Source: Stagonosporopsis chrysanthemi
Taxonomy: Eukaryota; Ascomycota; Dothideomycetes; Pleosporales; Didymellaceae
Direction: 5' to 3'
NCBI GenBank assembly: GCA_022560025.1
Contig: JAFISE010000158.1
Location: forward strand, 1 to 64,000
DNA length: 64,000 nucleotides
Below are positions 1 to 10,822 of the stretch, piece after piece. Within the stretch, counting starts at the first letter, position 1; every line of letters starts with the position of its first letter. Under the pieces are notes generated by a model. It had not been told where the DNA came from and did no database searches. It saw nothing but the letters and a program-made list of their open reading frames with translations. A program made the translations under genes and the position numbers.

Positions 1-1
1 G

Positions 2-2471
2 CCGCCGCCGCCGCCGCCGCCCCAGCCCCAGCCCCAGCCGCCCGTCCTGCCCGACCCGCCCAACGAGGCCGCCTTCAACGAGGCCATCGCCGCCTGGGCC
101 CGCTTCCGCTTCGTGCGCGCTGGCTGGCTGACGGCCAAGGAGGCCATTGCGTACATCGACTACTTCTACGCCTACCTGTCCCCGCTGACCCCCATCGTCG
201 TCCCCGACTACCGCGACCATGCCTACCACGCCAAGCTGCTGCGCGAGGAGCCCATGCTCGTCATCACCCTGCTCACCATCGCCTCGCGCTACTCGCAGCC
301 CAGCGGCCACACCAACGCCGGCGCCGCCTCGCGCGCCTACCTGATCCACGAGAAGCTGTGGAAGTACCTGCAGGGCATGATCGACCGCATGATCTTTGGC
401 CAGGAGCAGTTCGGCGGCGGCTTCTGCGGCGCCGGCCAGCAGCCTGGGTCCGACGTGAACCCCCTCTCCCGCAAGGGGCTGCGCACGCTCGGCACCGTCG
501 AGAGCCTGATGCTGCTGACCGAGTGGCACCCGCGCGCCCTGCACTTCCCGCCCGGCGACGACGACGACGAGCTGGTCCTGCCCGACGATCTCGAGCACGA
601 GCACGGGCCCAAAGCGGACATGTACAAGGGCGTGGGCGACAAGCGCATCGACAGCTGGCTGGAGCCCTGCTGGCGGAGCGACCGCATGTGCTGGATGCTC
701 CTCGGCAACGCCACCACGCTGGCGTTTGAGATTGGCGTCTTCGACGAGACGAGCGAGACCGAGTTCGAGCAGGCGAACCAGCACCTGTCTCACGCCACGG
801 TCAAGGCCTACTTCCGCCGCAAGAACCACCTCAAGAATCTGCTGATCATATACGTCACCCAGACGAGCGGCCGCCTGGGGCTGACGTCCATGCTCCCCAA
901 GATCGAAAACGGCGAGGACAGCTTCGTTGGCGGACCGACACCAAACGAACTGTACCAGCAGCGCGTGAGCGGCATAAAAGCGCCGCCGATGCAGTTCGGC
1001 ACGCGGCCGGGCGCTGCGCAGGACGGCCAGAGGCTCCCGCTCGAGTCTGTAGCCCACCAGGAACGGCACGCGGTGCAGGACCTTGTGCTCGACTTCTGGA
1101 CGCGCATAGCCAAGGTCATGGAGATGGGCAACCTGAAGCTCTTCTCCAACCGCCGCAAGACGCGCGAGCTGCTCAAGTCGGGCCAGTACGAGGACATGCT
1201 CAAGTTCTTCCAGGCGCCGCTGATGGAGTGGAAGAACTGCTTCGACCGCGCGCCGCAGGGTATGTACTCTTTCTTCACCTTGACCACGTTCCGATGATTG
1301 ACGAATTGTAGTGCCCACCCAGCTGCGCCATGTCCTCATCATAGAATTCGAGTACACCCGCGTCTATCTCAACTCGCTGGCCCTCCAGGCCGTCGTCGAG
1401 CGCTGCACGCACAACACTCCGCTCCAGACACACGCCAACCTCTCCACCGCGCGCACGCCGACTGGCACAGGTGTGGCTACGAATGGCGCGCCCGGCGATG
1501 GCGGCGCCATCCCCTTTTCCACGCTGACAAAGTGGTACGCAAACGACCGGCACTACATCAACGAGGTCATCGACGCGTCGAGGAATGTGCTCAAGGTCGT
1601 CGTCGAGGGCCTCTACCCAGGGGACTACCTCCGCCACGCACCCGTCCGGACCTTCTTCCGGATTGTGTCTGTCGCCATCATTCTACTAAAGACATTCGCC
1701 CTCGGCGCCACAGAAGAAGACGTCGCCGTGTCGCTCGCGCTCCTCTCGGGCGCCGTCGACGCCCTCCGCACCAGCATCGTCGACGACGTGCACGTCGGCA
1801 ACCGCTTCGCCGACCTCGTCGAAACCCTCACCCACCGCATCCGCTCGCGCTTCGTCCGCCTCGCCGCCAACGGCAGCACCGGCATCTCGCGCGCGGGCAG
1901 CCGCTCGCCCATCCAAGCCCCCCTCATGCCGCCCCCCGCTCCTATGAATCCCATTGCCAGCTCCTACATGGGCTCGACGTCGCACGTCTTCCCGCCCGCC
2001 AACCACGGCACCAGCACCGGCACCGGCACCGGCACTTCTGTCCCCGGCTCGCCCTCGCTCAGCGGCCGCGCAACCCCCATCTCCCAGTCCCTGTGGGGCA
2101 TCTCCGCCGAGCCGTACGACCCAAACTCAAACTCCATCTCCATCATGCCCCCTCCCGGCTTCAACGGCTTCCCGCACTCGCACACCGACTCCTCCTCTGC
2201 CAACCCCAACCCCAACGCCAACGCCAACGGCAACGGCAACGGCAACGCGCACAACACCCCCTCCTGGGCCTCGTGGAACACCCCCTCCAACGGCAACAAC
2301 AGCTGGGGCGGCGCAAACAACGACCAGGACTGGCTTGCGCTCCCCCTCGATCCCCTGCTGGACCAGTGGGGCGCCGAGATCAATCAGACTGCCATGGGGC
2401 CTGATGTCGGGGGCATGGATATGCTGGATATTCTGCTCAATATGGGCGGGCCGCCGGGGAGTACGTCGTGA
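2..2471 (+). CDS. Fungal transcription factor, 3' part (5' partial), two exons
   Basis: The frame is already open at base 2 and runs to a 52-base intron (donor GTATGT at 1260, acceptor AG at 1310-1311). It continues in phase from 1312 to the TGA ending at 2471. The visible protein has a Pro/Gln-rich linker, then a helical region with VRAGWLTAKEAIAYIDYFY and GTVESLMLLTEWHPRALHF. That second motif is typical of the middle-homology region of long Zn2Cys6 regulators. The C-terminal ~180 residues are low complexity (Ser/Pro/Asn/Gly, including an Asn-Gly run near 2210-2250) and end in an acidic/hydrophobic tail that could be an activation domain. The DNA-binding domain would lie upstream of the window, so the Zn2Cys6 assignment is inferred from the middle region. 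Codon use is strongly GC-rich, unlike the genes in the right half. The regulated pathway cannot be named. Confidence 0.75.
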
Positions 2472-2474
2472 GGT

Positions 2475-2789
2475 GTTGGCGGAGGGGAGGAAGAGAGGGG
2501 GGGCGATGAGGGTGCTATGGAAAAGGGGTGGGGGAAGGGCATGATGGAACTGGGACAGGGAAGGGAAAGAGAAAGGGAGGGAAGGGAAGGGAAAGGGAAA
2601 GGGAAAGAAAGGGAAGTGAAAGAGAAAGAAAGGAAAGGAAGGGAAGGAAAGACGAAAAATGGGTGGTACTCTGCGATACCCCTCACCCCTACCAGCCTTT
2701 TCGCTGTGTTGAATAACTTTTTTTTGCAACAAGGCTTATACTTGTACTTGTACTTGAACATTATGCTTGCCCTTGCCCTTGCCCTTGCC

Positions 2790-2841
<52 letters not shown>

Positions 2842-2883
2842 CACTACTACTCCTTCCCTCCCTTGACACCCCACTACTCGTCG

Positions 2884-2914
<31 letters not shown>

Positions 2915-3765
2915 GCGTACAAATCACCACGTTGTTAAAGAAGAAAAAAGTATATATATATATATACATGTATATCAGTCTTAGTTAGGTTAGTTGGCAG
3001 GCTGCTTGCATAGAGCGGAAAGGGGGGCGGATTTAGTGCTGCTGGGATGGAATGCATTGTGTAAGTAGGTAGGTAAGTAAGCAGCGAGTCTAGGTATTGA
3101 GGTGTTTAGGTGTTTAGGTATTTATCTGCCTAGAATAGAGCGAGATAGGAGGAGAGAGAATACTGTAATGTTTTTATGTTTGGATGTTTGTATATTCTTA
3201 TATTCTTCCACCCACCCCATGACGAACCATGCACTTGACACAAAGGGACAGATTGAGGGGCGATATATGCTTCATCTTAGGTCCATCAGTCATAGAAAGA
3301 GAGAGAGAGAGAGAGCGAGGATAGTGGGTGTACAATTACTTCCCTTGTGTCATATTTGTATATGCACATGCATTTTGCAATTCGTTGGTAATGTATGGGT
3401 GCATTGTCTCGCCTGGGAGCTAGCTCTCCCCTCCCCCCCTCCCACGCAGACGGCATAGCTGCTTGGTTATAGATGGACCTGGCAATGGCTTGTCAGCTCG
3501 CGCTGATAAGGAGTACAAAAGAGGAGCTGTTCCGCAGACGGATAGCTGGCCACAACGAATAGGGAGTACGGTGCCGGGCGGACCATTTGGGGTGTGGTGC
3601 GTCGCTTGCGTCGCTCGCTCGGTCTTGTCAATCATCTCGGCTCTTCTGCCGACGTCGTTCTTCATGTAACCTTTCTCTTCCCCCGCGTTCACAACACCGA
3701 CTGCTTGTTCTTGATATCTTCCCTACATCGATACTCGCGGACCGTCTCGAATCAAACCCTTCAAC
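2475..3765. repeat. Intergenic stretch with dense simple repeats
   Basis: There is no convincing gene in this 1.3-kb stretch. It holds a long purine tract on the + strand (about 2550-2660, GGGAAA-type), a (CCCTTG)n run at 2767-2790, a nearly pure TAC triplet run at 2791-2840 with an interrupted tail to 2850, a TCG/TCA triplet run at about 2879-2914, an alternating TA run at about 2951-2966 and a GA run at about 3298-3317. The frames through these runs encode only homopolymers. The first part is probably the 3' UTR and terminator region of the preceding gene. Confidence 0.7.
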
Positions 3766-5343
3766 GTGTCCGAATCTTCCGCCTTGGTGATCCCCTGGGC
3801 CAACGACACGCTGTGTGCAACGTGCCGGGAAGTCCTTCGTCGACCAGTTGCGGTCACTTACAGTGAGAAGGCTTTAAGAATCTCGGCGGCTCGAAGTGTG
3901 GGCTTTGCCGGTTCTTCTTCGACGAAATTCTCCCCAAATATTCGCATTGTGGAGCAATCCAGTCTCAGCACTGGCGAGCACTATGCCGCGTTGCGCCATT
4001 GCTGGGGTCAAGGGCAGACAATAAAGCTCACAACCAAGAATCTATCACGGTTCATGAATGCTATTTACCTTCAGACCTTGTCACAAAACGTTCAAGACGC
4101 CATATTCTTGACACGAAAGTTGAAATTTCGGTATCTCTGGATTGACACACTCTGCATTATTCAAGACAGTCGTGCAGATTGGACGGCTAAAGCAGCGAGC
4201 ATGGGCAACTACTAACGCAATGCATTTGTGGTTCTGTCAAGCATGAGTCCAACTGATGGAACCGCTGGGTTTTTACGACCTCGCAACCTCAGTAGCTCGG
4301 CCCGCCTTGGGTCTGGCCTGCAGATCCGCCGAGCGAGACCATCATGGGCGCGTATCTTCGAAGATTCACCGCTCAGTAAGCGCGCGTGGGTGTTCCAGGA
4401 GCGACTCCTTTCCACTAGGATCGTCCATTTCGAGCACAACGAATTGTTCTGGGAGTGTCTCGAAGTCTCTGCTAGGGAAGGGAGTTTTGTCGAGACGATT
4501 GAGTTCTGGACTGAGAATACCTCAAGTTCAGAAAGCTTAAAGCGCTGTCTAGCCTTTGATCACATCACCGCTGTCCAGCAAAGCCCCTCCAGATTGACAC
4601 AAGAACTTTTAATGCGCTTGTGGTATCATGTGCTGAGCCGGTACACTGCACTGCAGCTTACGTATTTTGGCGATATTCTAAACGCAATTGCTGGAAGAGC
4701 GGAAAAATTCAGTGAGGCCACACATTTCTCGTACATAGCGGGCCTCTGGCGTGAGGACTTACACGCAAGCCTGCTGTGGTACTGTGAGAACCTAGTATCC
4801 AGATATACACTTCGCTATACTGCACCACCATGGTCCTGGGCACACTCCATTGGGCCGAAGCGTCAAATCTTCAATCTGAACTCCCGCCTGCTGGACTTTG
4901 ACTACCAAGCTGAGTTTGGGGACACGAATGTAGCTCACGACTACGGGGACACCCCGTTTGGCTCCATCAAATCCGCTTCCATGACTCTGGAAGCTTATTT
5001 CTTCGACGCACACTGCCACTCCACCTCTGGTAGCAGCGAAGACATCGGCGATATGTACCTGCACCAAGTCCTCAACATACTGAACGGTACAGGTGCATTT
5101 ATTGGCACGGGATACTAGGACGAAACACCTACAGCTAGCAACGTGACCTGTACAGCAATTATCATGTGTCAGCGCATGGACCTGGCTCTCGGATGCGTCA
5201 CGTATTTTCTTCTACTGGCGAAAGCTGAAGGAGACACGTACAAGCGTATCGGTATTGACCAAACGGCAGATACGACGTATGGGTATGCTACGAATACCCT
5301 AGATCTTGCCAACTTGCAACGGAAGCGCTTCGAAGTTGTGTAA
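3766..5343 (+). pseudogene. HET-domain (heterokaryon incompatibility) gene, broken
   Basis: One frame carries the classic HET-domain signatures in order: YAALRHCWGQ, LTTKNL, FRYLWIDTLCIIQDS and then RNAFV, GFLRPR, and a C-terminal YFLLLAKAEGDTYKRIGID like the usual tail. The frame is interrupted by an in-frame TAA at 4213-4215 (where the family has a Tyr before RNAF) and an in-frame TAG at 5116-5118. Near the N terminus a typical cysteine segment (SKCGLCRFFFDEILPK) lies in the +1 frame at about 3880-3945, so there are probably compensating indels too. The frame opens at 3766 with GTG and I see no ATG that fits a start, so the 5' end is lost or unrecognised. HET proteins trigger cell death on non-self recognition, and pseudogenes are common in the family. 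Stop readthrough or assembly error are alternatives, but two stops plus frame changes favour decay. Confidence 0.75.
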
Positions 5344-5380
5344 TTCAAACTATTAGAGCAGCCAACCTAATGGAAAACTT

Positions 5381-5563
5381 GCATCCTTTTAGAGCAATCG
5401 TTGGTGCAAACGTTACGTTACTAAGTTGTCTACAACTCTTACAACAAATCCACTGAATCTCTTAGCGTAGACATGTAGTGTTTTACTTTCTGTTCCCTGG
5501 GTGGGCTACGAAAGGCTAAGCTGTATTTATATTCTGCAGTAGTTGTAGCGCACCCAAGTGACG
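5381..5563 (+). repeat. Dispersed repeat family, copy A
   Basis: This is a diverged copy of a ~180-base noncoding repeat found four times in the window. Shared blocks in order are an AATCGTT segment, a CTAAGTTGTCTACAAC segment, ACAACAAATCCACTGAA, a GACATGTAGTG segment and an ATTCTGCAGT-like end. It is closest to copy C (about 11816-11995): both continue past the ATTC-AGT block into TAGTTGTAGCGCAC-like sequence. It lies just downstream of the broken HET gene. No coding potential is seen. Confidence 0.55.
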
Positions 5564-6111
5564 ATAGGTTGTGAGATACAAGCCTCTACCCTTGAACTAA
5601 CAGCTGACATCCTACTAATACGCCTTGCGGTTCTCTCACTAGCTTGTTAGGTCCTACGCCGCGCAACTGATCGCCATTTTCCTAGCTGTTAAAGGAACAG
5701 TTGCGCATCTACGACCAGCAGCACAATCGCGCCGTCTCTTTGAAGCTACAGAGGAGGTCTTTGCTTCTGAGTGACGATTTTGAAGAGTGATAGAGGCCTA
5801 TGTTGGCTACCACTTACTAGTGCTTAACATAGCTGACGTGTTGTATGTATCCGACGTAATGAACAGAGCTATGATTGTAAAAGCAAAACGCATACCCTAT
5901 TATATGTAGTAGTCTATCAGAGTCAGATCTATCCATGTCCTCTAGTAATCGCATGCAGTGACTGACCGTACCCAACACAGTCTTCCATGGTGCTTGACAC
6001 CAACCACTCAAAATGAGCAATCTCCTCCGTCCAGCCAGCAAATCGCAACTCGCACGCCGCAAACTCATTATTCAATACAGTTGTCCCCTCTCCCACCCAA
6101 TGCTCTCCAAA
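5564..6111. other. Intergenic, no gene seen
   Basis: No gene is supported here. On the minus strand the frame of the small gene at 6112-6598 stays open for about 60 codons beyond its TGA, down to a TAG at 5929-5931; this is discussed with that gene. The rest shows no recognisable motif on either strand. Confidence 0.4.
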
Positions 6112-6598
6112 TCAATACCCCCTCACACTCTCCCCCCTCAAAAACCGCCCCGCCCTTCCCCCCTCGTTCCGATCAACCTCGACTTTCGTCCACGCCTCCC
6201 GACCCGCTCCGTACATGTGCCCGTTCAGCAGCAGCGGGGGGAGGAGCGGCCAGCCGAGGAGGAGGGCGTAGGCGGGGAGGAAACTATACTCATTAGTCCG
6301 ATGACTTCTTGTTGATGTTGGGTGTTTGTTCGGGTGTTTGTTTGGGTGTTGTGAGGTTGGAGAAGGAAGAGGGGAGAAGGGGAGTAGGGATAAGAGGAAA
6401 GATGGGATGGTGGAAAGGGATGATGGAGAGGGTAAGAAACGCAACGTACAATGCTGTTGCCCGGCCTGCTTTTCGCAGCATGACGCTCCACTGCGGGGTT
6501 CTTGTTGCTGGGTTGGGAGAGGAAGGGTAGTGCTGTACGCCTGTGAATTTCGAGGCGAAGGAGCGGAGGAAGGTGCGTGGTTGTGTTGCAGACGGCAT
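6112..6598 (-). CDS. Small hypothetical membrane-type protein, two exons
   Basis: I did not recognise this protein. Exon 1 runs 6598-6450 and ends at a GTACGT donor. The intron is 166 bases, with a CTAAT branch-like sequence just before the TATAG acceptor, and exon 2 runs 6283-6112. The frames join exactly to give 106 residues. The N terminus is basic and Ser/Thr/Pro-rich and could be a mitochondrial presequence. The middle contains a hydrophobic stretch (FLPAYALLLGWPLLPPLLL) compatible with one membrane segment. After the TGA at 6112-6114 the same frame continues open to a TAG at 5929-5931, so the protein may once have been about 60 residues longer, or the stop may be genuine. Confidence in the gene is moderate because it rests on splice logic alone. 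Confidence 0.45.
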
Positions 6599-7429
6599 TG
6601 TGAACGGGGTGCTGCTGTTGCTGTTGCTGTTGTTGTCGAGAACTCGAAGCAATGTGTTGACCCTCAAAACGCGTATCCAATTTGGAGTCACGAATGCTGG
6701 TAATAGTGTCCAAGATGAAACCGCCTGAGTACAGTGTCTGGGCGTGCTATTGCTCGGTTTTGTACGTGGGCTTAGGGACATAAAGTCAGTTGTGTACGCA
6801 CTCCAGGCGAAGCATCAAGCCTCTTTATACATCCCATATCCCACGACTCCATGTCATCTTTTCGATGGCCATTCAGCCACGTCAAGCGTCAGAACCGCAA
6901 TTCCCCGTTCTCTCACCATGCCGGCTGCGGCCCGCCGGTGCATGTGCACCACGAAACTACCCTGTCTCGATGCGTTGGCGCACAGGACTTCCCTGTAGTT
7001 TCGTATCAAGAGGTCTTTCTTTTTTGCGACGCAAAACAAGGAGGTTGCTGGTCACTTCGTGGATCGTGTGATGTCGGCATCGCGGGCACGGTGTAGTGAA
7101 GGGACAGGATGCCGGTTTTCGGCATGGCGGCATGCCGACGGCGCAGGAGCGGCGGCGGTGCTGATGCCGAAGTTACGGCGCATGCTGGACCTGTCTGTGT
7201 AATGGCAGTGCTTCCGAAGCGGCTTGTTGGTTTGTATTGGGAAGGGTGGATGGGCTGGAGGCTGGCGGGTTGAGCGGCCTGGATCGGACCTTGTTGACAC
7301 TTCAGCGTTGTAGTCGTGAGAGTGCATCGTGGTGTGATGGCTTGCACAGCGCGGAATATAGTATACAGCTTCTCGTCCCGTCCAAGGCAACTCTGGCCTT
7401 GAAATCTTTCCGCCTCCTCCATCTAACAT
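6599..7429. other. Intergenic, no gene seen
   Basis: Short frames exist on both strands, but none shows a family motif, a signal peptide or a convincing splice partner. A CTG/TTG trinucleotide-like run at about 6610-6640 produces only homopolymer peptides. The right end is the 3' flank of the minus-strand oxidoreductase gene. Confidence 0.4.
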
Positions 7430-8505
7430 CTACAGCTCAACCGGCCGCCCACCCGCTTCCCCACTCCTCAACGCCGCCTCCAAGATCCTCAGGTCCTTCA
7501 GCGCCTCCTCCGCGCTCTGCTGCTTATTCGCCTTCCCCTGCGCCAACCCCTCCGCCCACGCCTTCACCTCCTGCTTGACTCCACTCCCCTCATCCGCAAA
7601 CTCCTTCTCCTCCCTCACTCCATCCCTCACAACCACAACCTTCCCCCGCAGCACAGTCACCGTCCCCTTCTCCGCAGCAACAACATACTCGCTCCCCGAA
7701 TCCGTCGTCCCGAAACTCACGCTCAGCGACCCACTCACCCCGCTGCTCGTCTGCAGCACCGCGTGCAGGGTGTCCACGGGGGGCAGATGGGGCTGCAACT
7801 GCGCCGTGAACGCCGAAAGCTTCGTGACCTCCTCGCCGCCCCCCTGCAGCAGCAGCAGCCGCGTGCCAGCGACGAAATGCACGCCGCCGTCGAGCAGGAA
7901 CCCGCCCTGGTAGTCGGGCGTCTTGCGCCACGCCGTCTCGTAGTACTTGCCGCCTGGCGCGACGTACAGCGACACGCGGCTGCGGAACGTGAGCACGCGG
8001 CCGAGGGAAGCGAGCTGCGCAGCACCGTAGAGAAACGAGTCGAGGAAGCGGAAGTTCTCGGCCACGCTATAGGTTGCGCTGGTGTTGGCGGGGTCCTGGG
8101 TCCAAGCGAGGAGCTCGCCGGCGGTGGCGACGTCTTTGGCGATGGGTTTTTCGGCCAGCACGTGTTTGCCGGCTGCGAGGGCGCGTTTGATGTAGTCGGG
8201 TTGGGCGAGGATGGGGAGGCTGGTGGGGCGTAAGTATGCGATGTGTGGGTTGTCAATAGCCTTGGATGAACTCACGCGATGATGACGGCTTTGATGTCGG
8301 AGCGCTGGAGCAGGTCGTCGTAGTTCTTGTCTGAGTCTTCGCTGTAGAGATCGATGTCGGAGAGGTTTGAGGACACGGCTTGTGCAGAGGAGAGCGAGCG
8401 CGAGTAGATTGCCTTCAGGCTCAGGAGCGGCGTCGCGAGCACGGCCGGGAGGTGCTCTTCTTTGACGAAGATGCCACTTCCTACTAGGGCGATGCCGGTG
8501 GCCAT
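7430..8505 (-). CDS. Gfo/Idh/MocA-family NAD(P)-dependent oxidoreductase, two exons
   Basis: Exon 1 runs 8505-8276, the intron has a GTGAGT donor and CCACCAG acceptor (56 bases), and exon 2 runs 8219-7430. The join gives 339 residues in a continuous frame, reading VIIALPILAQPDYIK across the junction. The N-terminal Rossmann fold has a G-x-G motif (ALVGSGIF), and the family signature EKP is present in HVLAEKPIAKD. A C-terminal beta domain follows with the GGFLLDGGVHF segment that normally lies at the substrate pocket. Members reduce or oxidise sugars and related polyols; the substrate cannot be predicted here. It is likely cytosolic, since no signal peptide is seen. The length is normal for the family. 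Confidence 0.9.
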
Positions 8506-8786
8506 TGTGTGTGATATGTGAGGTGTGAATTGGATTGGAGACGTTTGGGTGCAAGACGCAATTATCTCACAATCAGGTTCATGTTCGCTTGGATTTTATA
8601 TACGTCGTCAAAATCCAATCGAAGATCAAACGGCGGCTAAACGGCAATCATTAAAGCATGCAATTCTTCAATCGGAATTACGAATTGCATCATCAATGCG
8701 GGGCATGTTTTGGTGTTGACAACGCCCCACTTTCCGGAAGCGGTAATTCGAGCAGTTCTTCGTTGACCCCTGTCCATCGGTCATAC

Positions 8787-8990
8787 AAGCTCGTTTCTTT
8801 TGATTTAATTAGCTCTATGTACACTGCAGAACACAATCAAGTCCTAACCCTAGTAGCCCAAAGTGTACTAAGCAGTAAGCACTACATTGATAGGCAAACA
8901 TGTTTAATCAACTAGTTGCAGCTGTTGTAGCCAAATTAGGCGTCTATTGATCCCAAGAACGATCGCCTGAAAGAAACGAGCTTCTTCGTA
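8787..8990 (-). repeat. Dispersed repeat family, copy B, with short terminal inverted repeats
   Basis: Read on the minus strand this matches copy D (14240-14415) closely: blocks around CGATCGTTCTTGGGA, TAGACGCCTAATTTGGCTAC, TGTTTGCCTATCAATGTAG and GGTTAGGACTTGATTGTGTT are nearly identical. The copy is bounded by a ~15-base inverted repeat, AAGCTCGTTTCTTTT at about 8790-8804 and its complement at about 8970-8984. This is compatible with a miniature inverted-repeat element of about 200 bases. It lies in the divergent spacer between the oxidoreductase and the pseudouridine synthase genes. Confidence 0.6.
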
Positions 8991-9131
8991 CAGTAGCGCG
9001 CGAAGACTGACCTCTGGCACTGGATCGATGAAGATCAGAATTATTGGCCTCGATCAAACTGATTGTGCGGCGACTGTTGCGGCTGCTGAGTCGGACCGAG
9101 TGTTCTTAAATTGGGTATCTAGATCATCTAC

Positions 9132-10562
9132 CTAAACTGCGAACTGGCTCAGGGCTGCAGCAGCCTTGGCCTTCTCTTCAACCTGGTCATCTGCGATCCC
9201 CAGCTTCTCTAAATCAACCATCAGGGGATCGCTCTCCAGAGTGCTCTCGGTGGGCCCTTCGTAGCCTGGCGGCGGCAGAGCCCACTCTGGCAGCCCTGTC
9301 TGATAGTCCCATCGCCCCTCCTCACACCTGTATCTCCTCGCGTGCAGATAGATGCCCAGCTCGTGTGTGCCTGGATCGCTGTACAGAGGCGTGTCACACA
9401 CTTCGCAGGTCTCGCCGGTCTGCTTCTCGGCCTTGCGCTTGTTGTATGCGTCGACCATCTCGTCGTGGTAGGCCACAGCATCAGCGACCTCCTCCTTCCC
9501 CATGCGTGCGAGCCGTACCATGATGTCGTCGTCGTTCTCGTCCTCGGACATGCCGCGGCCGAGCGAGGGCCCGAACACGCGCTGGTTTGCATAGATGGGG
9601 TCGTTTGAGATGGGGTGGCCGAGGTACTGGAGGTGCACGCGCAGCTGGTGGGTGCGCCCTGTGACAGGGAAGCAGCGCACAATGGAGTAGCCGCGCAGCT
9701 TCTTCCACGGCTGGCCCTCGGCGTCGGCGTGGTCTGTCTTCTCCCCCTCCTTCGACTCGCCGCCATCCTTCGGCGGGTAATATGCCAGGCGCTTGAAGAC
9801 AGTCCTCGACTCCCTCCCGTTGGCGCGCACAGCGTTGAGCCCAAGCTTGGGGCTGATCTGGAGGATGGGCTTCTCGCAGACAATTTCCCCCTCAGGGAAC
9901 TCGCCCACGACGCGGCAGATGTACTCCTTCTTGACGGTGCGCCCGCGGATCTGCGCGCTCATGTCCTCGGCGGCCTGCTTGTGCTTGCCAATAAACATGA
10001 TGCCGCTGGTCAAGCGGTCCAGCCGGTTGCACGGCAGCGGGTTCCATCCGTACCCGCGGTCTGCCCGCATGACTTCAATGATGGAGTTGAAGTTGTAGCG
10101 GCCGGCGGGGTGCACTGGCATGCCCGCAGGCTTGTCGATGACGATGATGTCGTCGTCCTCGTGCACGATGCCAATGGGGCTCGCGGTGCATGGCGGCTCG
10201 TGACGGTGCAGCGTGTGCGAGATGACGTCGCCGTTCTTGACTATGGTGCTGGTGCTGGGCACCTGCTTGCCATTGAGCACGACACGCCCCTCCTGGATGG
10301 CCTTCTCATAGTACTCGGTGGGCCGGTCGCGGAATTCGCTGGCGAAGATATCGAGGATCTCGCGCCCCCGCCAGCGCTGCTTGCAGAAGGTGTTGTATGT
10401 GTAGTGGTACGGCGTCACCTTGCGCAGGCCATCCTCGAGGTAGTATGGCGGCGGCCACGGATTGCAGGGCGTGATGGCGACCTTGGGCGGCTCCTTCCAG
10501 GGAAAAGCGTCGTCCGGCAGCGGTGGGTACTTGTCGCGCACTGGCGAGGGCACGAGAGCCAT
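9132..10562 (-). CDS. RluA-family RNA pseudouridine synthase (Rib2/Pus9-like)
   Basis: The frame encodes an S4-like RNA-binding region (VVLNGKQV and VKNGDVISHTLHRHEPP), then a pseudouridine synthase core. The core has the RluA motif I with catalytic Asp (PCNRLDRLTSGIMFIGK) and the later RTHQLRVHLQYLGHPISND motif. Fungal Rib2/Pus8/Pus9 enzymes modify U32 or other tRNA uridines in cytosol or mitochondria. The start is uncertain. The first in-frame ATG is at 10562, giving 476 residues, but the frame stays open and protein-like (Pro/Ala-rich) up to a TTTTTCGTGCAG acceptor-like sequence at about 10688-10700. An unseen upstream exon may therefore supply the true start. The cytidine deaminase domain of yeast Rib2 is absent. 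The gene is divergent from the thioesterase gene. Confidence 0.9.
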   Translation of the reverse strand: MALVPSPVRDKYPPLPDDAFPWKEPPKVAITPCNPWPPPYYLEDGLRKVTPYHYTYNTFCKQRWRGREILDIFASEFRDRPTEYYEKAIQEGRVVLNGKQVPSTSTIVKNGDVISHTLHRHEPPCTASPIGIVHEDDDIIVIDKPAGMPVHPAGRYNFNSIIEVMRADRGYGWNPLPCNRLDRLTSGIMFIGKHKQAAEDMSAQIRGRTVKKEYICRVVGEFPEGEIVCEKPILQISPKLGLNAVRANGRESRTVFKRLAYYPPKDGGESKEGEKTDHADAEGQPWKKLRGYSIVRCFPVTGRTHQLRVHLQYLGHPISNDPIYANQRVFGPSLGRGMSEDENDDDIMVRLARMGKEEVADAVAYHDEMVDAYNKRKAEKQTGETCEVCDTPLYSDPGTHELGIYLHARRYRCEEGRWDYQTGLPEWALPPPGYEGPTESTLESDPLMVDLEKLGIADDQVEEKAKAAAALSQFAV

Positions 10563-10822
10563 GGACGTGGCGCCGGAGGGAGTCTTCGGGACGGGCAAGC
10601 GGCCTTTGGCGGCCAGGTACGCAAGAATGCGCGGGGAGGGTGCCAGCGTGACGGGCGAATGCGGGGCTGCTGCAGTGCTGCGGTGGCTCTGCACGAAAAA
10701 CCTAGCCTAGGTTGTATGGATTCTACGTTATGGAAGAGCCGAGGCAGGGCGGTATCGATAAGACATGGTCACGGACGCGTCTCGTCACGTTGCTCTACAC
10801 ACCGAACAGGAAGCATCGTGTC

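Noticed and set aside
1298..2404. Arg/His/Pro-rich frame overlapping the transcription factor exon
   Set aside because: Composition is that of an out-of-frame reading of GC-rich DNA; the spliced frame of the transcription factor explains the sequence.
2520..2990. Frames through the simple-repeat block
   Set aside because: They encode only homopolymer or two-residue repeats of the microsatellites.
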